Part shown: piece after piece, positions 1-9,059 of the stretch
How the letters are laid out: every line of letters begins with the position of its first letter
How positions within the stretch are numbered: position 1 is the stretch's first letter
Source of the DNA: Stutzerimonas degradans
Lineage (GTDB): Bacteria; Pseudomonadota; Gammaproteobacteria; Pseudomonadales; Pseudomonadaceae
Length of the DNA stretch: 64,000 nucleotides
Direction: 5' to 3'
Assembly (NCBI RefSeq): GCF_024448505.1
Contig: NZ_JAMOHV010000002.1
Coordinates: 1-64,000 of the forward strand
Notes under the pieces: model-generated
Told to the model about the DNA's origin: nothing
The model's input: only the letters and a program-made list of their open reading frames with translations
Database searches by the model: none
Program-made: the position numbers and the translations under genes

Positions 1-71
1 GTGTGCGTCAACCGTTATTTGGATATTTCTCTCAGCTCCCAGCGTTGTCGAATCAAACCGGCCTCAAGCCG
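1..71. other. gene-free left edge, downstream of benF
   Basis: This is the 3' flank of benF. A short imperfect hairpin (AACCGGC ... GCCGTT, about 55-73) could act as a weak end-of-transcript structure. I see no convincing terminator or gene start here. Confidence 0.3.
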
Positions 72-1340
72 TTAGAACAAGGTCAGCGTGTAGCTCAGGA
101 TCAGCCGATTTTCATCGATATCGCTGCGATAGTTGGATCGAGCGGCTACGTTGCGCAGGCGAACGCCGACATTTTTCAACGGACCACTCTGCACGGTGTA
201 GCCGATGTCCAGATCGCGCTCCTGAGCGTTGCCCTCGAAGCCTCTTCCGGTATCGACGTTATCGCTGGTGATGTAGCGCACCGTCGCCACCAACCCGGGA
301 ACGCCAAGCGCAGCGAAGTCATAGTCGTAACGAGCCTGCCAGGATCGCTCGTCCTTCTCAGCGAACTCGTACGTCGGCACCTCGTTACCCAGTGGCGCGA
401 TGTTATTGAACACCCGCGGAAACGCATCGTCGCCGAACATCGCCTGATAACCGACCATGAAGGTGTGGCCGCCACGCCTGGCGGAAAGCTGCGAGAACGC
501 CGCCTGGTTGTCGATGCTTCCCAGCAGCCGATCACCGTCTTCCCGCGAATCGTAGAAACCGATGTTCGCACCGAATACCCACTGCCCCACCGGCAAACTG
601 TGCTTGAGACTGTAGAAACGCTGGTTATAGATATCTTCCAGCTGCGCGTACCACACCCCCACCGACGTGCGCTTGTCATTGAAGGTGTAATCGGCACCCG
701 CGTAGTGGAAACGGTCGCTGCTTCTATTGCCGCCCAGCCGTGGCGTACTGCCGAGCTTGGCGAATATCTCGCCATCGCCTGCCTCGTTCAGCAGGCTTCC
801 CGAGCGCAGCTGGCCGGCCTGCAGTGTCAGTCCGGTGATTTCGTTGGAAACGATGCTGGCACCCTGGTAAGTCGGCGGCAGCAAGCGGATATCGCTGAAG
901 GCGAGCACTGGCAGGTTGGGCGTCAGCTCGCCGATCCGCAGCTCGGTCTGCGACAGGCGCACCTTGAGCGCCGCACCGAGTCGACTGTAGTCGTCCTGCG
1001 CCTTGCCGTCGCTGCCGGTCGGTAGCAGACCGGTGTTGATCCGGCCGCCGCCGCTGTCGAGCTTGATACCCAGCATGCCGATGGCGTCGAAGCCGAAGCC
1101 GACCTGTCCCTGGGTGAAGCCCGAATTGACCTTGAGAATGAAGCCCTGCGCCCACTCTTCGGCCTTCGACTGCGGATTGGGACCGACGATATCGGAGAAA
1201 TCCCGGCTGAAGTAATAGTTACGCGCCTGCAAGGTGGCGGTGGCGTCTTCAAGGAACCCGCCTTCTGCGGCAAAGGCGCCGGGGATGGTGGTGGCGGTAC
1301 CGATGGCCAGCGCAAGGCGGGAGATTCGAGTTTTCTGCAT
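72..1340 (-). CDS. benF: BenF-like OprD-family benzoate porin
   Basis: The protein has 422 residues and is an outer-membrane beta-barrel of the OprD family (usual length about 400-430). A signal peptide runs to about residue 24 (ending GAFA-AEG). Alternating amphipathic segments follow, and the C-terminus ends in Phe (YTLTLF), as beta-barrel proteins do for BAM recognition. OprD-family members take up small carboxylates; BenF members are specific for benzoate. The assignment to benzoate rests mainly on position: it is the last gene of the ben-cat cluster, 114 bp after benE on the same strand. The ATG is preceded by AAGAGAG. Another OprD-subfamily aromatic-acid porin, such as a VanP or PhaK type, cannot be excluded from sequence alone. 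Confidence 0.88.
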   Translation of the reverse strand: MQKTRISRLALAIGTATTIPGAFAAEGGFLEDATATLQARNYYFSRDFSDIVGPNPQSKAEEWAQGFILKVNSGFTQGQVGFGFDAIGMLGIKLDSGGGRINTGLLPTGSDGKAQDDYSRLGAALKVRLSQTELRIGELTPNLPVLAFSDIRLLPPTYQGASIVSNEITGLTLQAGQLRSGSLLNEAGDGEIFAKLGSTPRLGGNRSSDRFHYAGADYTFNDKRTSVGVWYAQLEDIYNQRFYSLKHSLPVGQWVFGANIGFYDSREDGDRLLGSIDNQAAFSQLSARRGGHTFMVGYQAMFGDDAFPRVFNNIAPLGNEVPTYEFAEKDERSWQARYDYDFAALGVPGLVATVRYITSDNVDTGRGFEGNAQERDLDIGYTVQSGPLKNVGVRLRNVAARSNYRSDIDENRLILSYTLTLF

Positions 1341-1454
1341 GGTGTCGCTCTCTTGTTTTTGTTTTTCGGATGCACGCAGCCGGCCCTCCGACGAAGTCGG
1401 AAGAACGACAGATGGGTGGTTGGAACGCTAAAAAGCTACCTGCTCAGATTGAGG

Positions 1455-2681
1455 TCACCGTGCCGGCTGCTGCTCCTCGGAGCTCGTCGCGAGAGGCAAT
1501 GCCGGAGCACTTCGGCGTTGTCGCAGCCCAAGCAGAGCGTGGGCGCAAAGGCCGAACACCAAGCCCCAGAACGCCGCCGACAGACCGAGGAACGACATGC
1601 CGGACGCCGTGACCAGAAAGGTGATCAGCGCCGCCTCGCGATCGGCCGGGACCGCCATCGCGCCGGACAATGCAGCGCCGATCGCTGCCAGCAGCGCCAA
1701 GCCGGCCAGCGCGGCGATCATCGCTGCGGGGAAGGCCGTGAAGAGCGAAACCAGCGTCGCCCCGAAGATTCCCAGCAACAGATAGAACACCCCGCCGGAA
1801 ACGCCCGCGACATAACGCTTGTGCGGGTTTTCGTGGGACTCGCGGCCGGTGCAGATCGCCGCCGTGATCGCCGCCAGGTTCAAGCCGTGGCAACCGAACG
1901 GCGCCAGCAGCAGCGAGCCCAGCGCGCTGCTGCTGATCAGCGGGCTGGCAGGCGTTGCGTAACCGTCATTGCGCAATACCGCCATACCCGGCATGAACTG
2001 CCCGGTGAGCGCCACCATCACCAGCGGAAAGACAATATTGAGGATCACCTGCCAGCTGAACTCCGGCGCGATCCACACCGGCGTCGCCAGTCCGATCACC
2101 AGCGCCTCGCTGCGCAGCTCGCCCGAAGCGATCGCGATCGTCACACCGACCACCAATACCGCGAGTACTGCGTAGCGCGGCAGCGAGCGCTTGAACAACA
2201 GATAGGTGCCGAACATCGCCAGCACCAGCCAGGGCTGGTCCTTGACCGCGACGAACAGGCCGGTGCCGAAGCGGAACAGGATCCCCGCGAGCATGCCTGC
2301 GGCGATGGCCGCGGGCAGACGGTCGATGATGCGGTCAAAGGCACCGGACAGGCCGACCAGCAGCACCACTATATTGCTGACGATGTACGCCCCCACCGCC
2401 TGGTTGAGCGTGATGTCAGGCAGCATGGTCACCAGCAGCGCCGAGCCGGGCGCCGACCAGGCGATGACGATGGGGACCTTGTAGCGAATGCTGAGTGCAA
2501 TGCCGAGCACACCGCTGCCGATGGAGATCGTCCAGACCCACGACGACAGCACATCATGCGGCAGGTCGGCCGCCTTGGCCGCCTGGAAGATGATTACCAG
2601 CGGACCGGCATAGGAAATCACGGTCGCGATAAAGCCGGCGACCACGGCGGACAGCGAGAAGTCTTTGAGTAGCGCTTTCAT
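1455..2681 (-). CDS. benE: benzoate/H+ symporter, BenE family
   Basis: The protein has 408 residues with about 11-12 hydrophobic membrane segments and belongs to the BenE family of inner-membrane benzoate transporters. The N-terminus (MKALLKDFSLSAVVAGF) and the segment with Pro-Ile-Val-Ile-Ala-Trp-Ser-Ala-Pro-Gly-Ser near residue 80 are characteristic. I start it at the ATG at 2681, which has GAGG four bases upstream, rather than the TTG four codons earlier. It sits between catA (144 bp upstream) and benF (114 bp downstream), so uptake through BenF and BenE would feed BenABC. It is the second inner-membrane transporter in the cluster, beside the MFS protein BenK. Confidence 0.93.
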   Translation of the reverse strand: MKALLKDFSLSAVVAGFIATVISYAGPLVIIFQAAKAADLPHDVLSSWVWTISIGSGVLGIALSIRYKVPIVIAWSAPGSALLVTMLPDITLNQAVGAYIVSNIVVLLVGLSGAFDRIIDRLPAAIAAGMLAGILFRFGTGLFVAVKDQPWLVLAMFGTYLLFKRSLPRYAVLAVLVVGVTIAIASGELRSEALVIGLATPVWIAPEFSWQVILNIVFPLVMVALTGQFMPGMAVLRNDGYATPASPLISSSALGSLLLAPFGCHGLNLAAITAAICTGRESHENPHKRYVAGVSGGVFYLLLGIFGATLVSLFTAFPAAMIAALAGLALLAAIGAALSGAMAVPADREAALITFLVTASGMSFLGLSAAFWGLVFGLCAHALLGLRQRRSAPALPLATSSEEQQPAR

Positions 2682-2787
2682 ATCGCCTCGCAAGACAGGC
2701 AGGCGATCCGTGGCATTGCCCGGATCACTCTTGTTATGGGTGAAGCGACCGCTGCGTCCTGCATGTAGCTCCGTCAGCAGCAGGCAG

Positions 2788-2818
2788 CCTGGCGGCCGGA
2801 AAGCTCCCGGCCGCCAGG
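2788..2818 (-). terminator. strong hairpin just after catA
   Basis: A perfect 12-bp inverted repeat (CCTGGCGGCCGG at 2788-2799, complement at 2807-2818, 7-base loop) lies 8 bases after the catA stop on the minus strand. No T-run follows, so it is either a factor-dependent terminator or a 3' mRNA stabiliser. It separates catBCA from benE-benF and may reduce their expression relative to the upstream genes. Confidence 0.5.
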
Positions 2819-2825
2819 GCGTGTA

Positions 2826-3764
2826 TCAAGCCTGCTGCAGCGCGCGCGGGCGCTGGCTGCGCTGCTCGGCGTGCGGCGCGGGCGCCTTCTGCAGCTGAAA
2901 GTCGAAGTCGATTTCCGCGAAACGTCCCTGCACACCGCGGCTACGCGCAGCCTCGGCATCGTCGACAAAGCGGATGTCGCCGACCAGACCTTCGCGGGTG
3001 GCGTACGCGAAATCGTCCCACAGGTACTTGTCGCCCGCCAGGTTGATCTGAGTGGTCAGATGACGATGACCCGGCGCGGAAATGAAGAAGTGAATGTGCG
3101 CTGGACGCTGGCCATGGCGACCAAGCATGTCGAGCAGTTCCTGAGTCGGACCGTCGGGCGAGCAGCCATAGCCGGACGGCACGATACTGCGGGCGCGGTA
3201 GTAGCCGTTCTCGTCGGTGACAATGCGACGACGCAGGTTGTACTCCGACTGGCTCTTGTCGAAGTAGGAATAGTTGCCCTTGGTGTTGGCATGCCACAGA
3301 TCGACCACCGCGCCGGCAACCGGCTGACCGTCCGGGCCGGTGACGCGGCCCTGGAGGAACATCGGCGTGGCAACGTCATCTTCGCTGCCGTCGTCCATGC
3401 GCGTCACGCCCTGGGCAATCGGCGCACCGGCGACGTACAGCGGGCCTTCGATGGTGCGCGGCGTGCCGCCGGTGAGGCCTTCCTGCTCGTCCTTGGCGTC
3501 CTGCAGCAAGTCGAGGTAATGCTCCAGCCCCAGGCCGGCGATCAGCAGGCCGGCCTCGTGACGACCGCCGAGGCGATTGAGGTAATCCACCGCCTTCCAG
3601 AACTCGTCCTGGGTGATTTCCAGGTCTTCGACGATCTTCGCGGTGTCGACCAGAATGCGGTTGATCACCGTCTTCATGCGGCTGCTGCCTTCGTCATTGT
3701 TGAAGCCGCTGGCTTCCTTGAAGAAGGTCTGCACGTGATCGGAGTGGGAGATTTTTACAGTCAT
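2826..3764 (-). CDS. catA: catechol 1,2-dioxygenase
   Basis: The protein has 312 residues, the usual CatA size. It is a cytoplasmic non-heme Fe(III) intradiol dioxygenase that opens catechol to cis,cis-muconate. The expected iron ligands are visible: Tyr165 (in GNYSYFD), Tyr199 (in VPSGYG), His223 and His225 (in PAHIHFF). An N-terminal helical linker domain (about 1-100) precedes the catalytic beta-sandwich. It lies downstream of catC (73 bp gap), giving the order catB-catC-catA. The C-terminal tail is rich in Pro, Gln and Arg and looks variable. Alternative intradiol enzymes (protocatechuate or hydroxyquinol dioxygenases) differ in length and context. Confidence 0.97.
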   Translation of the reverse strand: MTVKISHSDHVQTFFKEASGFNNDEGSSRMKTVINRILVDTAKIVEDLEITQDEFWKAVDYLNRLGGRHEAGLLIAGLGLEHYLDLLQDAKDEQEGLTGGTPRTIEGPLYVAGAPIAQGVTRMDDGSEDDVATPMFLQGRVTGPDGQPVAGAVVDLWHANTKGNYSYFDKSQSEYNLRRRIVTDENGYYRARSIVPSGYGCSPDGPTQELLDMLGRHGQRPAHIHFFISAPGHRHLTTQINLAGDKYLWDDFAYATREGLVGDIRFVDDAEAARSRGVQGRFAEIDFDFQLQKAPAPHAEQRSQRPRALQQA

Positions 3765-3837
3765 GGCTCAGGCCTCGTTTTGTAATTGTGGTGTCGCGGG
3801 TTAACTGACCGGGCAGCGCCTGGTCCGGAGAAATCGA

Positions 3838-4128
3838 TCAGCTGTCGTCCTCACGAATCGAAGACGGGTGACGGCACAGCGCGTTGACCTCGATTTCCAT
3901 GTAGGGGAACAGCGGCAGTTGCATCAGCGTGTCGTGCAGTTCCTGCACGCTGGCCACGTCGAACACGCTGTAGTTGGCGTACTGCCCGGCGATACGCCAT
4001 AGGTGGCGCCACTTGCCCGCGCGCATCAGACTCTGCGCCAACTCCTTCTCGTCTGCCTTGAGCTTGGCGGCCTTCGCCGGGCCCATGTCGACCGGCAGCT
4101 TCACGATCATCTTCACGTGGAAGAGCAT
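3838..4128 (-). CDS. catC: muconolactone delta-isomerase
   Basis: The protein has 96 residues, typical of CatC, which forms a decamer and moves the double bond of muconolactone to give 3-oxoadipate enol-lactone. The start MLFHVKMIVKLPVDM and the motif GKWRHLWRIAGQYANYSVFDV are signature CatC sequence. It lies 16 bp after catB and 73 bp before catA and is clearly co-transcribed. The following steps (pcaD, pcaIJ, pcaF) are not in this window. Confidence 0.97.
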   Translation of the reverse strand: MLFHVKMIVKLPVDMGPAKAAKLKADEKELAQSLMRAGKWRHLWRIAGQYANYSVFDVASVQELHDTLMQLPLFPYMEIEVNALCRHPSSIREDDS

Positions 4129-4144
4129 CTCGAGTTCTCCTTTC

Positions 4145-5266
4145 TTACGTGCGGGCGAAGAACGCCAGGCGCTCTTCGTCGAGGGTCAGGCCCAGGCCCG
4201 GCGTGCGCGGCACTTCCAGCTGGAAGTCGCAATAGACCGGCGCCTCGGTGACGATTTCTTCGGTGAGCAGCAGCGGGCCGAACAGCTCGGTGCCCCAGGT
4301 CAGCTTGTTCAGCGTGACGAACGCATGTGCCGAGGCCAGGGTGCCGATGGCGCCTTCGAGCATGGTGCCGCCGTACAGCGCGATACCCGCTGCCTCGGCG
4401 ATCTGCGCGGTGCGCAGCACGGCACGTGGGCCGCCGTTCTTGGCGATTTTCAGGGCGAAGATGCTGGCCGCGCCGTCGGCGGCCAGGCTGAAGGCGTCCT
4501 CGACGCTCTCGATCGACTCATCGGCCATGATCGGCGCGGGGCTGCGCTGGTTCAGGCGCACCTGCCCGCCGCGGTTGATCCGCGAGATCGGCTGTTCGAT
4601 CAGATCGATGCCGTTGTCGCCGAGGATGCGGCAGGCGCGCAGCGCCACCGACTCGTCCCAGGCCTGGTTGACGTCGACGCGCACGCTGGCGCGCTCGCCG
4701 AGGGCCTGCTTGATGGCGATGACATGCTTGAGATCGGCGTTCACCTCGCCGGCGCCGATCTTCAGCTTGAAGATGCGGTGGCGACGGATATCGAGCATGC
4801 GCTCGGCTTCGGCAATGTCCTTGGCGGTGTCGCCGCTGGCCAGCGTCCAGGCTACTTCCAGGCTGTCGCCCACCCGGCCGCCGAGCAGCTCGCTGACCGG
4901 CAGGCCGAGGCGCTTGCCCTGCGCGTCGAGCAGCGCGCTCTCGATGCCGGACTTGGCGAAGGTATTGCCCTTGGCCGCCTTGTCCAGGCGCAGCATGGCG
5001 GCGTTGATATTGGCCGCATCCTGACCGACCAGCAGCGGGCCGAGATGGCTGTCGATGTTGGTCTTGATGCTCTCCGGGCTCTCGTTGCCGTAGGCCAGGC
5101 CGCCGATGGTGGTGGCCTCGCCGATGCCTTCGATGCCGTCGGCGCAACGCACGCGGATGATCACCAGCGTCTGCTGCTGCATCGTGTGCATCGCCAGCTT
5201 GTGCGGGCGGATGGTCGGCAGATCGACGATGACCGTCTGGATGCTTTCGATCAGGGAATGGCTCAT
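4145..5266 (-). CDS. catB: muconate cycloisomerase
   Basis: The protein has 373 residues and is an enolase-superfamily enzyme that lactonises cis,cis-muconate. The catalytic pattern is complete: KxK at Lys167/Lys169, metal ligands Asp198, Glu224 and Asp249, and Lys273. These positions coincide with the known numbering of the P. putida enzyme. An N-terminal capping domain precedes the barrel. It sits 28 bp after benK and 16 bp before catC. There is no room between benK and catB for a separate catBC promoter with a CatR site of the usual kind, unless it lies inside benK. Confidence 0.97.
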   Translation of the reverse strand: MSHSLIESIQTVIVDLPTIRPHKLAMHTMQQQTLVIIRVRCADGIEGIGEATTIGGLAYGNESPESIKTNIDSHLGPLLVGQDAANINAAMLRLDKAAKGNTFAKSGIESALLDAQGKRLGLPVSELLGGRVGDSLEVAWTLASGDTAKDIAEAERMLDIRRHRIFKLKIGAGEVNADLKHVIAIKQALGERASVRVDVNQAWDESVALRACRILGDNGIDLIEQPISRINRGGQVRLNQRSPAPIMADESIESVEDAFSLAADGAASIFALKIAKNGGPRAVLRTAQIAEAAGIALYGGTMLEGAIGTLASAHAFVTLNKLTWGTELFGPLLLTEEIVTEAPVYCDFQLEVPRTPGLGLTLDEERLAFFART

Positions 5267-5294
5267 ATCAGCTTCCGATTTCCAGTTTCAGTGT

Positions 5295-6638
5295 TCAGGC
5301 CTTCGCCGTCGTCAGCAGGGAGGGTGCCGTGGCACCGCTACGCTGGCTGGAGATGGCGAAGACGGTCATGGCCAGCGCGGCAATTGCACCCGGCACCGCG
5401 AAGGCCATGAAATTGAGTTGCAGCGGCAGGTTGATGCCCAGCAGCGCACCGCCCAGCAGCGGGCCGACGATGGCGCCGTTGCGGCCGATGCCCGAGGCCC
5501 AGCCGAGGCCGGTGGAGCGGATCGACAGGCCGTAGAACTGCGCGGCGGCGGCATAGAGCAGAATTTGCGTGCCGATCACGGTAGCGCCGGCGATGAAGAT
5601 CAGCGTGTAGAGCACCGGCATCGGCGACTTGAAGCCCAGCAGGCTGATCGACACCACCGATACGGCGAAGAACGCCACCACCACCTTGGCCAGGTTGAAA
5701 CGATCGCCCAGCCAGCCGCCGAAGATCGCGCCGGCCATGCCGCCGAAGTTCAGCGCCAGCAGGAACGACAGACTGGAACCCAGGCTGTAGCCGGCGTTGG
5801 CCATCAGCTTCGGCAGCCAGGAGCCCAGCGCGTAGACCATCAGCAGGCAGCAGAAGAACGCCAGCCAGAGCGACACGGTGCGCACGCCGCGGCCGTGGCG
5901 GAACAGCTCCAGCACCGACGCGCTCTTACCCTTCACCTCGACCAGCACCAGCTCATCGCTGGCGCCCAGCTGCTGGTTCGGATCGACCCGGTTGAGCAGA
6001 TCACGCGCCTGTTCGATGCGGCCCTGGCGCACCAGAAAGCCCACCGACTCTGGCAGCTTCCACAGGATCAGCGGCAGCAGGAGCAGCGGCACGGCGGCGG
6101 CGAAGAACATCGCTTCCCAGCCGAAGCGCGGCAGCATGTAGATGCCCAGGCCGGCGGAGAACATGCCGCCCAGCGAATAGCCGCTGAACATGATCGCCAC
6201 CAGGGTGCTGCGCAGTTTCTTCGGCGCGTATTCGTTCATCAGCGCCACCACGTTGGGCATCAGTCCGCCGCAGCCGAGGCCGGCGAGAAAGCGGAAAATG
6301 CCGAATTCGGTGGGCGTGCTGGCGAAGCCGTTGAGCACCGTGGCGCCGCTGAACAGCACGAAGCAGATGGCGATGCCCTTCTTGCGCCCGATACGGTCGG
6401 CCAGGGTGCCGAACACCAGCGCGCCGAACATCATGCCGAACAGTGCATAGCTACCCAGTGCGCCGGCTTCCAGCGGGGTCAACCCCCATTCCTTCATGAT
6501 CACCGGCAGGACCACGCCATAGATGAACAGGTCGTAGCCGTCGAAGATCAGCAGCAGCGCGCACAGGCACATGACCAGCCAGTGGAAGCCGCTGAAGCGG
6601 GCGTTATCGATGATCTCGTGAACATCTACTTTTCGCAT
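5295..6638 (-). CDS. benK: MFS aromatic acid:H+ symporter BenK
   Basis: The protein has 447 residues and 12 predicted membrane segments and belongs to the aromatic acid:H+ symporter (AAHS) family of the major facilitator superfamily. The DGYDLFIYG motif in TM1 (about residues 33-41) and GTLADRIGRKKG between TM2 and TM3 are diagnostic; in PcaK/BenK the equivalent aspartates are needed for transport. It lies 60 bp after benD and 28 bp before catB. Benzoate is the likely substrate from context. A muconate or 4-hydroxybenzoate carrier of the same family is the alternative. Confidence 0.92.
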   Translation of the reverse strand: MRKVDVHEIIDNARFSGFHWLVMCLCALLLIFDGYDLFIYGVVLPVIMKEWGLTPLEAGALGSYALFGMMFGALVFGTLADRIGRKKGIAICFVLFSGATVLNGFASTPTEFGIFRFLAGLGCGGLMPNVVALMNEYAPKKLRSTLVAIMFSGYSLGGMFSAGLGIYMLPRFGWEAMFFAAAVPLLLLPLILWKLPESVGFLVRQGRIEQARDLLNRVDPNQQLGASDELVLVEVKGKSASVLELFRHGRGVRTVSLWLAFFCCLLMVYALGSWLPKLMANAGYSLGSSLSFLLALNFGGMAGAIFGGWLGDRFNLAKVVVAFFAVSVVSISLLGFKSPMPVLYTLIFIAGATVIGTQILLYAAAAQFYGLSIRSTGLGWASGIGRNGAIVGPLLGGALLGINLPLQLNFMAFAVPGAIAALAMTVFAISSQRSGATAPSLLTTAKA

Positions 6639-6698
6639 GACAAGGCTCTCTATTGTTTTTGTTGTGAAAACTGCGTCGCGTGTCGTTCGTTGCGGGGC

Positions 6699-7478
6699 TC
6701 AGCCCAGGTCGCCCCCGCCTACCGGCAGGGTCACGCCGGTGATGTAGGAGGCCTCGTCCGAGGCCAGAAAGAGGATCGCTCCGGCCTGCTCGTCGATGGT
6801 TCCGTAGCGCTTCATCAGCGTGGAATCGACGGTCTGATCGACGATCTGCTGGTACCAGAGCTTTTCCTGCTCGCTCTGCTCGGCGCTGTTGCGCGGGATG
6901 CGCCGTGGCGGTGCTTCGGTGCCGCCTGGAGCCGTCGCGTTGACGCGAATGCCGCGCTGCGCGTTCTCGAAAGCCAGGCACGCGGTCAGCGCGTTGACGC
7001 CGCCCTTGGCCGCGCCGTACGGCACGCGGTTGAGGCTGCGCGTGGCAATCGAGGAGACGTTGACGATGGCGCCGGCGCCCTGCTCCAGCATGTGCGGCAG
7101 CGCGGCGTGGCAGCACCACAGCGTCGGGAACAACGAGCGGCGCACTTCGGCCTCGATCTCGTGCTCCTGGTAATGCTCGAAGGGCTTGGCCCAGATGGTG
7201 CCGCCGACGTTGTTGACGAGGATGTCGAGACGGCCGAAGCGCTCTTTCGCGGCATCCATCACCCGATGGCAATCGGCGAACTGTTCGAGATCGGCGGTCA
7301 TGGTCAGCACCTCGATGCCCTTCACGCCGAGTTCGTCGGCCAGCTCGTGGACCAGTTCGGAGCGGTCGACCAGCAGCAGCCGGCCGCCCTCTTCACCCAT
7401 GCGCTCGGCCACGCGCCGGCCGATGCCCTGGGCGGCGCCGGTGATCACGGCGACCTTGTTGTGAAAACGTGCGTTCAT
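6699..7478 (-). CDS. benD: benzoate cis-diol dehydrogenase
   Basis: The protein has 259 residues and is a short-chain dehydrogenase/reductase. The nucleotide-binding TGAAQGIG motif is at 13-20, NNVGG at 89-93, the catalytic Ser near 142-143, and YxxxK is Tyr154/Lys158. It oxidises 1,6-dihydroxycyclohexa-2,4-diene-1-carboxylate to catechol with NAD+ and loss of CO2. GAGG lies just upstream of the start. It follows benC by 71 bp, and that gap holds a hairpin repeat. Confidence 0.95.
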   Translation of the reverse strand: MNARFHNKVAVITGAAQGIGRRVAERMGEEGGRLLLVDRSELVHELADELGVKGIEVLTMTADLEQFADCHRVMDAAKERFGRLDILVNNVGGTIWAKPFEHYQEHEIEAEVRRSLFPTLWCCHAALPHMLEQGAGAIVNVSSIATRSLNRVPYGAAKGGVNALTACLAFENAQRGIRVNATAPGGTEAPPRRIPRNSAEQSEQEKLWYQQIVDQTVDSTLMKRYGTIDEQAGAILFLASDEASYITGVTLPVGGGDLG

Positions 7479-7508
7479 CTATCCAACCTCTTGCATGCGA
7501 GGGTTGCA

Positions 7509-7534
7509 GTGGGTGTCGCTGCGCGGACACCCAC
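7509..7534. repeat. small GC-rich hairpin repeat between benC and benD
   Basis: A 9-bp inverted repeat (GTGGGTGTC at 7509-7517, complement at 7526-7534) with an 8-base loop is followed by CCTACG. This resembles the short interspersed palindromes ending in CTACG found in the P. stutzeri group (recalled, not searched). It lies inside the operon and could modulate mRNA stability between benC and benD. Confidence 0.45.
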
Positions 7535-7549
7535 CCTACGAGCGGCGGA

Positions 7550-8560
7550 TCAGGCGCTGGCGGCGAACTTCTCGTAATAGAAGTTGGCCGGCTGCAGACC
7601 CTGTTCACGAATGAACTGGTTGACCGACTCGACCATCGGCGGCGGGCCGCACAGGTAGATGTCCACTTCGCCTTCGTTGAGGTGCTTGGGCTCGATGTGC
7701 TGGGTCACGTAGCCCTTCTGCGGGTACTGACTGTCGCTGCTCGCCACGCAGGCGCTGTAGGTGAAGTTGGGGATGCGCGCGGCAAAGTCGGCGAGCTTGT
7801 CCATCTCCACCAGATCGAAGTCGTTGGAGACGCCGTAGATCAGGTGCAGCGGATGCGCGCTGCCCTGCTCGGCGATCTTCTCCAGCATCGCGGTGAACGG
7901 CGCCAGACCCGTGCCGCCGGCGAGCAACAGCAGCGGCCGCTTGATCTCGCGCAGGTAAAAGCTGCCCAGCGGACCGGCCAGAGTCAGGCTGTCGCCGGCC
8001 TTGGCCATGCCGCTGAGGAAGCTGCTCATCAGCCCGCCCGGCACGTTGCGGATCAGGAAGCTGACTTCACCGCCCTTCTGCAGCGAGCTGAAGGAGTAGG
8101 CGCGGGTCTGATCGGTGCCCGGCACCTGCAGGTTGACGTACTGCCCGGGCAGGAAGGCCAGCTGGCTCAGCGACTCGCCCTTGACCGACAGCGCGATGGT
8201 GCTCTGCGACAGCTGGCGCACGTTGCTGATGGTCGCCTGGTAGCTGGCCTGCGCGGTCTTGCAGACCTGCGACGACGCCGGCACGCGGATCACGCAGTCG
8301 CTCTCGGCGCGCATCTGGCAAGTCAGCACGTAGCCCTGCGCAGCTTCGTCCTCGCTCAAAGCGTCCTCGATGTATTCCTCGCCGAGGTCATAGCTGCCCG
8401 CTTCGGCGAAGCACTTGCAGGCCCCGCAGGCGCCGTCGCGGCAGTCCAGCGGGATGTTGATGCCCTGGCGGTAGGCCGCGTCGGCAACGGTTTCGCCGAG
8501 ATTGGCTTCGATGAAGCGGGTGACCCCGTCTTCGAAATTCAATGCGATCTGGTGAGTCAT
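7550..8560 (-). CDS. benC: benzoate 1,2-dioxygenase reductase component
   Basis: The protein has 336 residues and passes electrons from NADH to the BenAB oxygenase. The N-terminal plant-type 2Fe-2S domain has Cys40, Cys45, Cys48 and Cys81 (CRDGACGAC ... YVLTC). An FAD-binding domain follows with RAYSFSS (153-159), then an NAD-binding domain with GGTGLAP near 215-221. Domain order and length match BenC/XylZ. It lies 10 bp after benB in one transcription unit. Confidence 0.96.
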   Translation of the reverse strand: MTHQIALNFEDGVTRFIEANLGETVADAAYRQGINIPLDCRDGACGACKCFAEAGSYDLGEEYIEDALSEDEAAQGYVLTCQMRAESDCVIRVPASSQVCKTAQASYQATISNVRQLSQSTIALSVKGESLSQLAFLPGQYVNLQVPGTDQTRAYSFSSLQKGGEVSFLIRNVPGGLMSSFLSGMAKAGDSLTLAGPLGSFYLREIKRPLLLLAGGTGLAPFTAMLEKIAEQGSAHPLHLIYGVSNDFDLVEMDKLADFAARIPNFTYSACVASSDSQYPQKGYVTQHIEPKHLNEGEVDIYLCGPPPMVESVNQFIREQGLQPANFYYEKFAASA

Positions 8561-8570
8561 GGCCTTGCCC

Positions 8571-9059
8571 TCACAGGTGGTAAACGTCGATCAACTGGCG
8601 GATGTAGTCGTTCTTCAGCACGACCTTCTTGTGCTTGATCAGCGGGCTCTCGCCGCGGGTGTCGAGCGTGTAGAAGCTGGTGCCGTAGAAGTGGTCGACG
8701 GTCTTGTAGCGGAAGCTCATCGTGTGCCAGTTGAAGCGCAGCTTGCAGAAGCCCTCGCCCTGCTCGATCAGCTCCAGGTTGCTGATGTTGTGCGAGGTGC
8801 GGGTGTCCGGAATGGTGGCACTGGAGCGCTCGGTGCGGATGCGGAACACCCGGTCTTCCAGACCGCTGCGGTTGCCGTACCAGATCAGCGAGATTTCCTT
8901 CTGCGGATCTTCGGTGAGCTTGTCCTCGTCGTCCCAGGCCGGCATCCAGAAGGTCGCGTCGGCGGCATACAGCTCCAGCCAGCTGTCCCAGTCCTTGTCG
9001 TCGAGGTAGCGCGCTTCGCGGTAGAGGAAGTCGCGCGCGGCTTCGTAGGAGATGGTCAT
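8571..9059 (-). CDS. benB: benzoate 1,2-dioxygenase small subunit
   Basis: The protein has 162 residues and is the beta subunit of the aromatic-ring-hydroxylating dioxygenase, with the cone-shaped SnoaL-like fold. Its role is mainly structural in the alpha3beta3 hexamer. The start [21 protein letters not shown] and the DWDSWLELYAADATFWMPAW segment are typical of BenB/XylY. The start overlaps the benA stop by one base, indicating translational coupling. Confidence 0.96.
   Translation of the reverse strand: MTISYEAARDFLYREARYLDDKDWDSWLELYAADATFWMPAWDDEDKLTEDPQKEISLIWYGNRSGLEDRVFRIRTERSSATIPDTRTSHNISNLELIEQGEGFCKLRFNWHTMSFRYKTVDHFYGTSFYTLDTRGESPLIKHKKVVLKNDYIRQLIDVYHL

Noticed and set aside
7471..7490. 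Possible third BenR half-site (TGCA-N7-GGATA) at the benD start
   Set aside because: The spacer is 7 rather than 6, it is single, and it overlaps the benD ribosome site, so chance is more likely.
5106..7577. Open frame of 823 codons on the plus strand opposite benK-benD
   Set aside because: Gln-, His- and Arg-rich low-complexity translation with no domain. It mirrors the real minus-strand genes; long antisense frames are expected in GC-rich DNA with strong codon bias.
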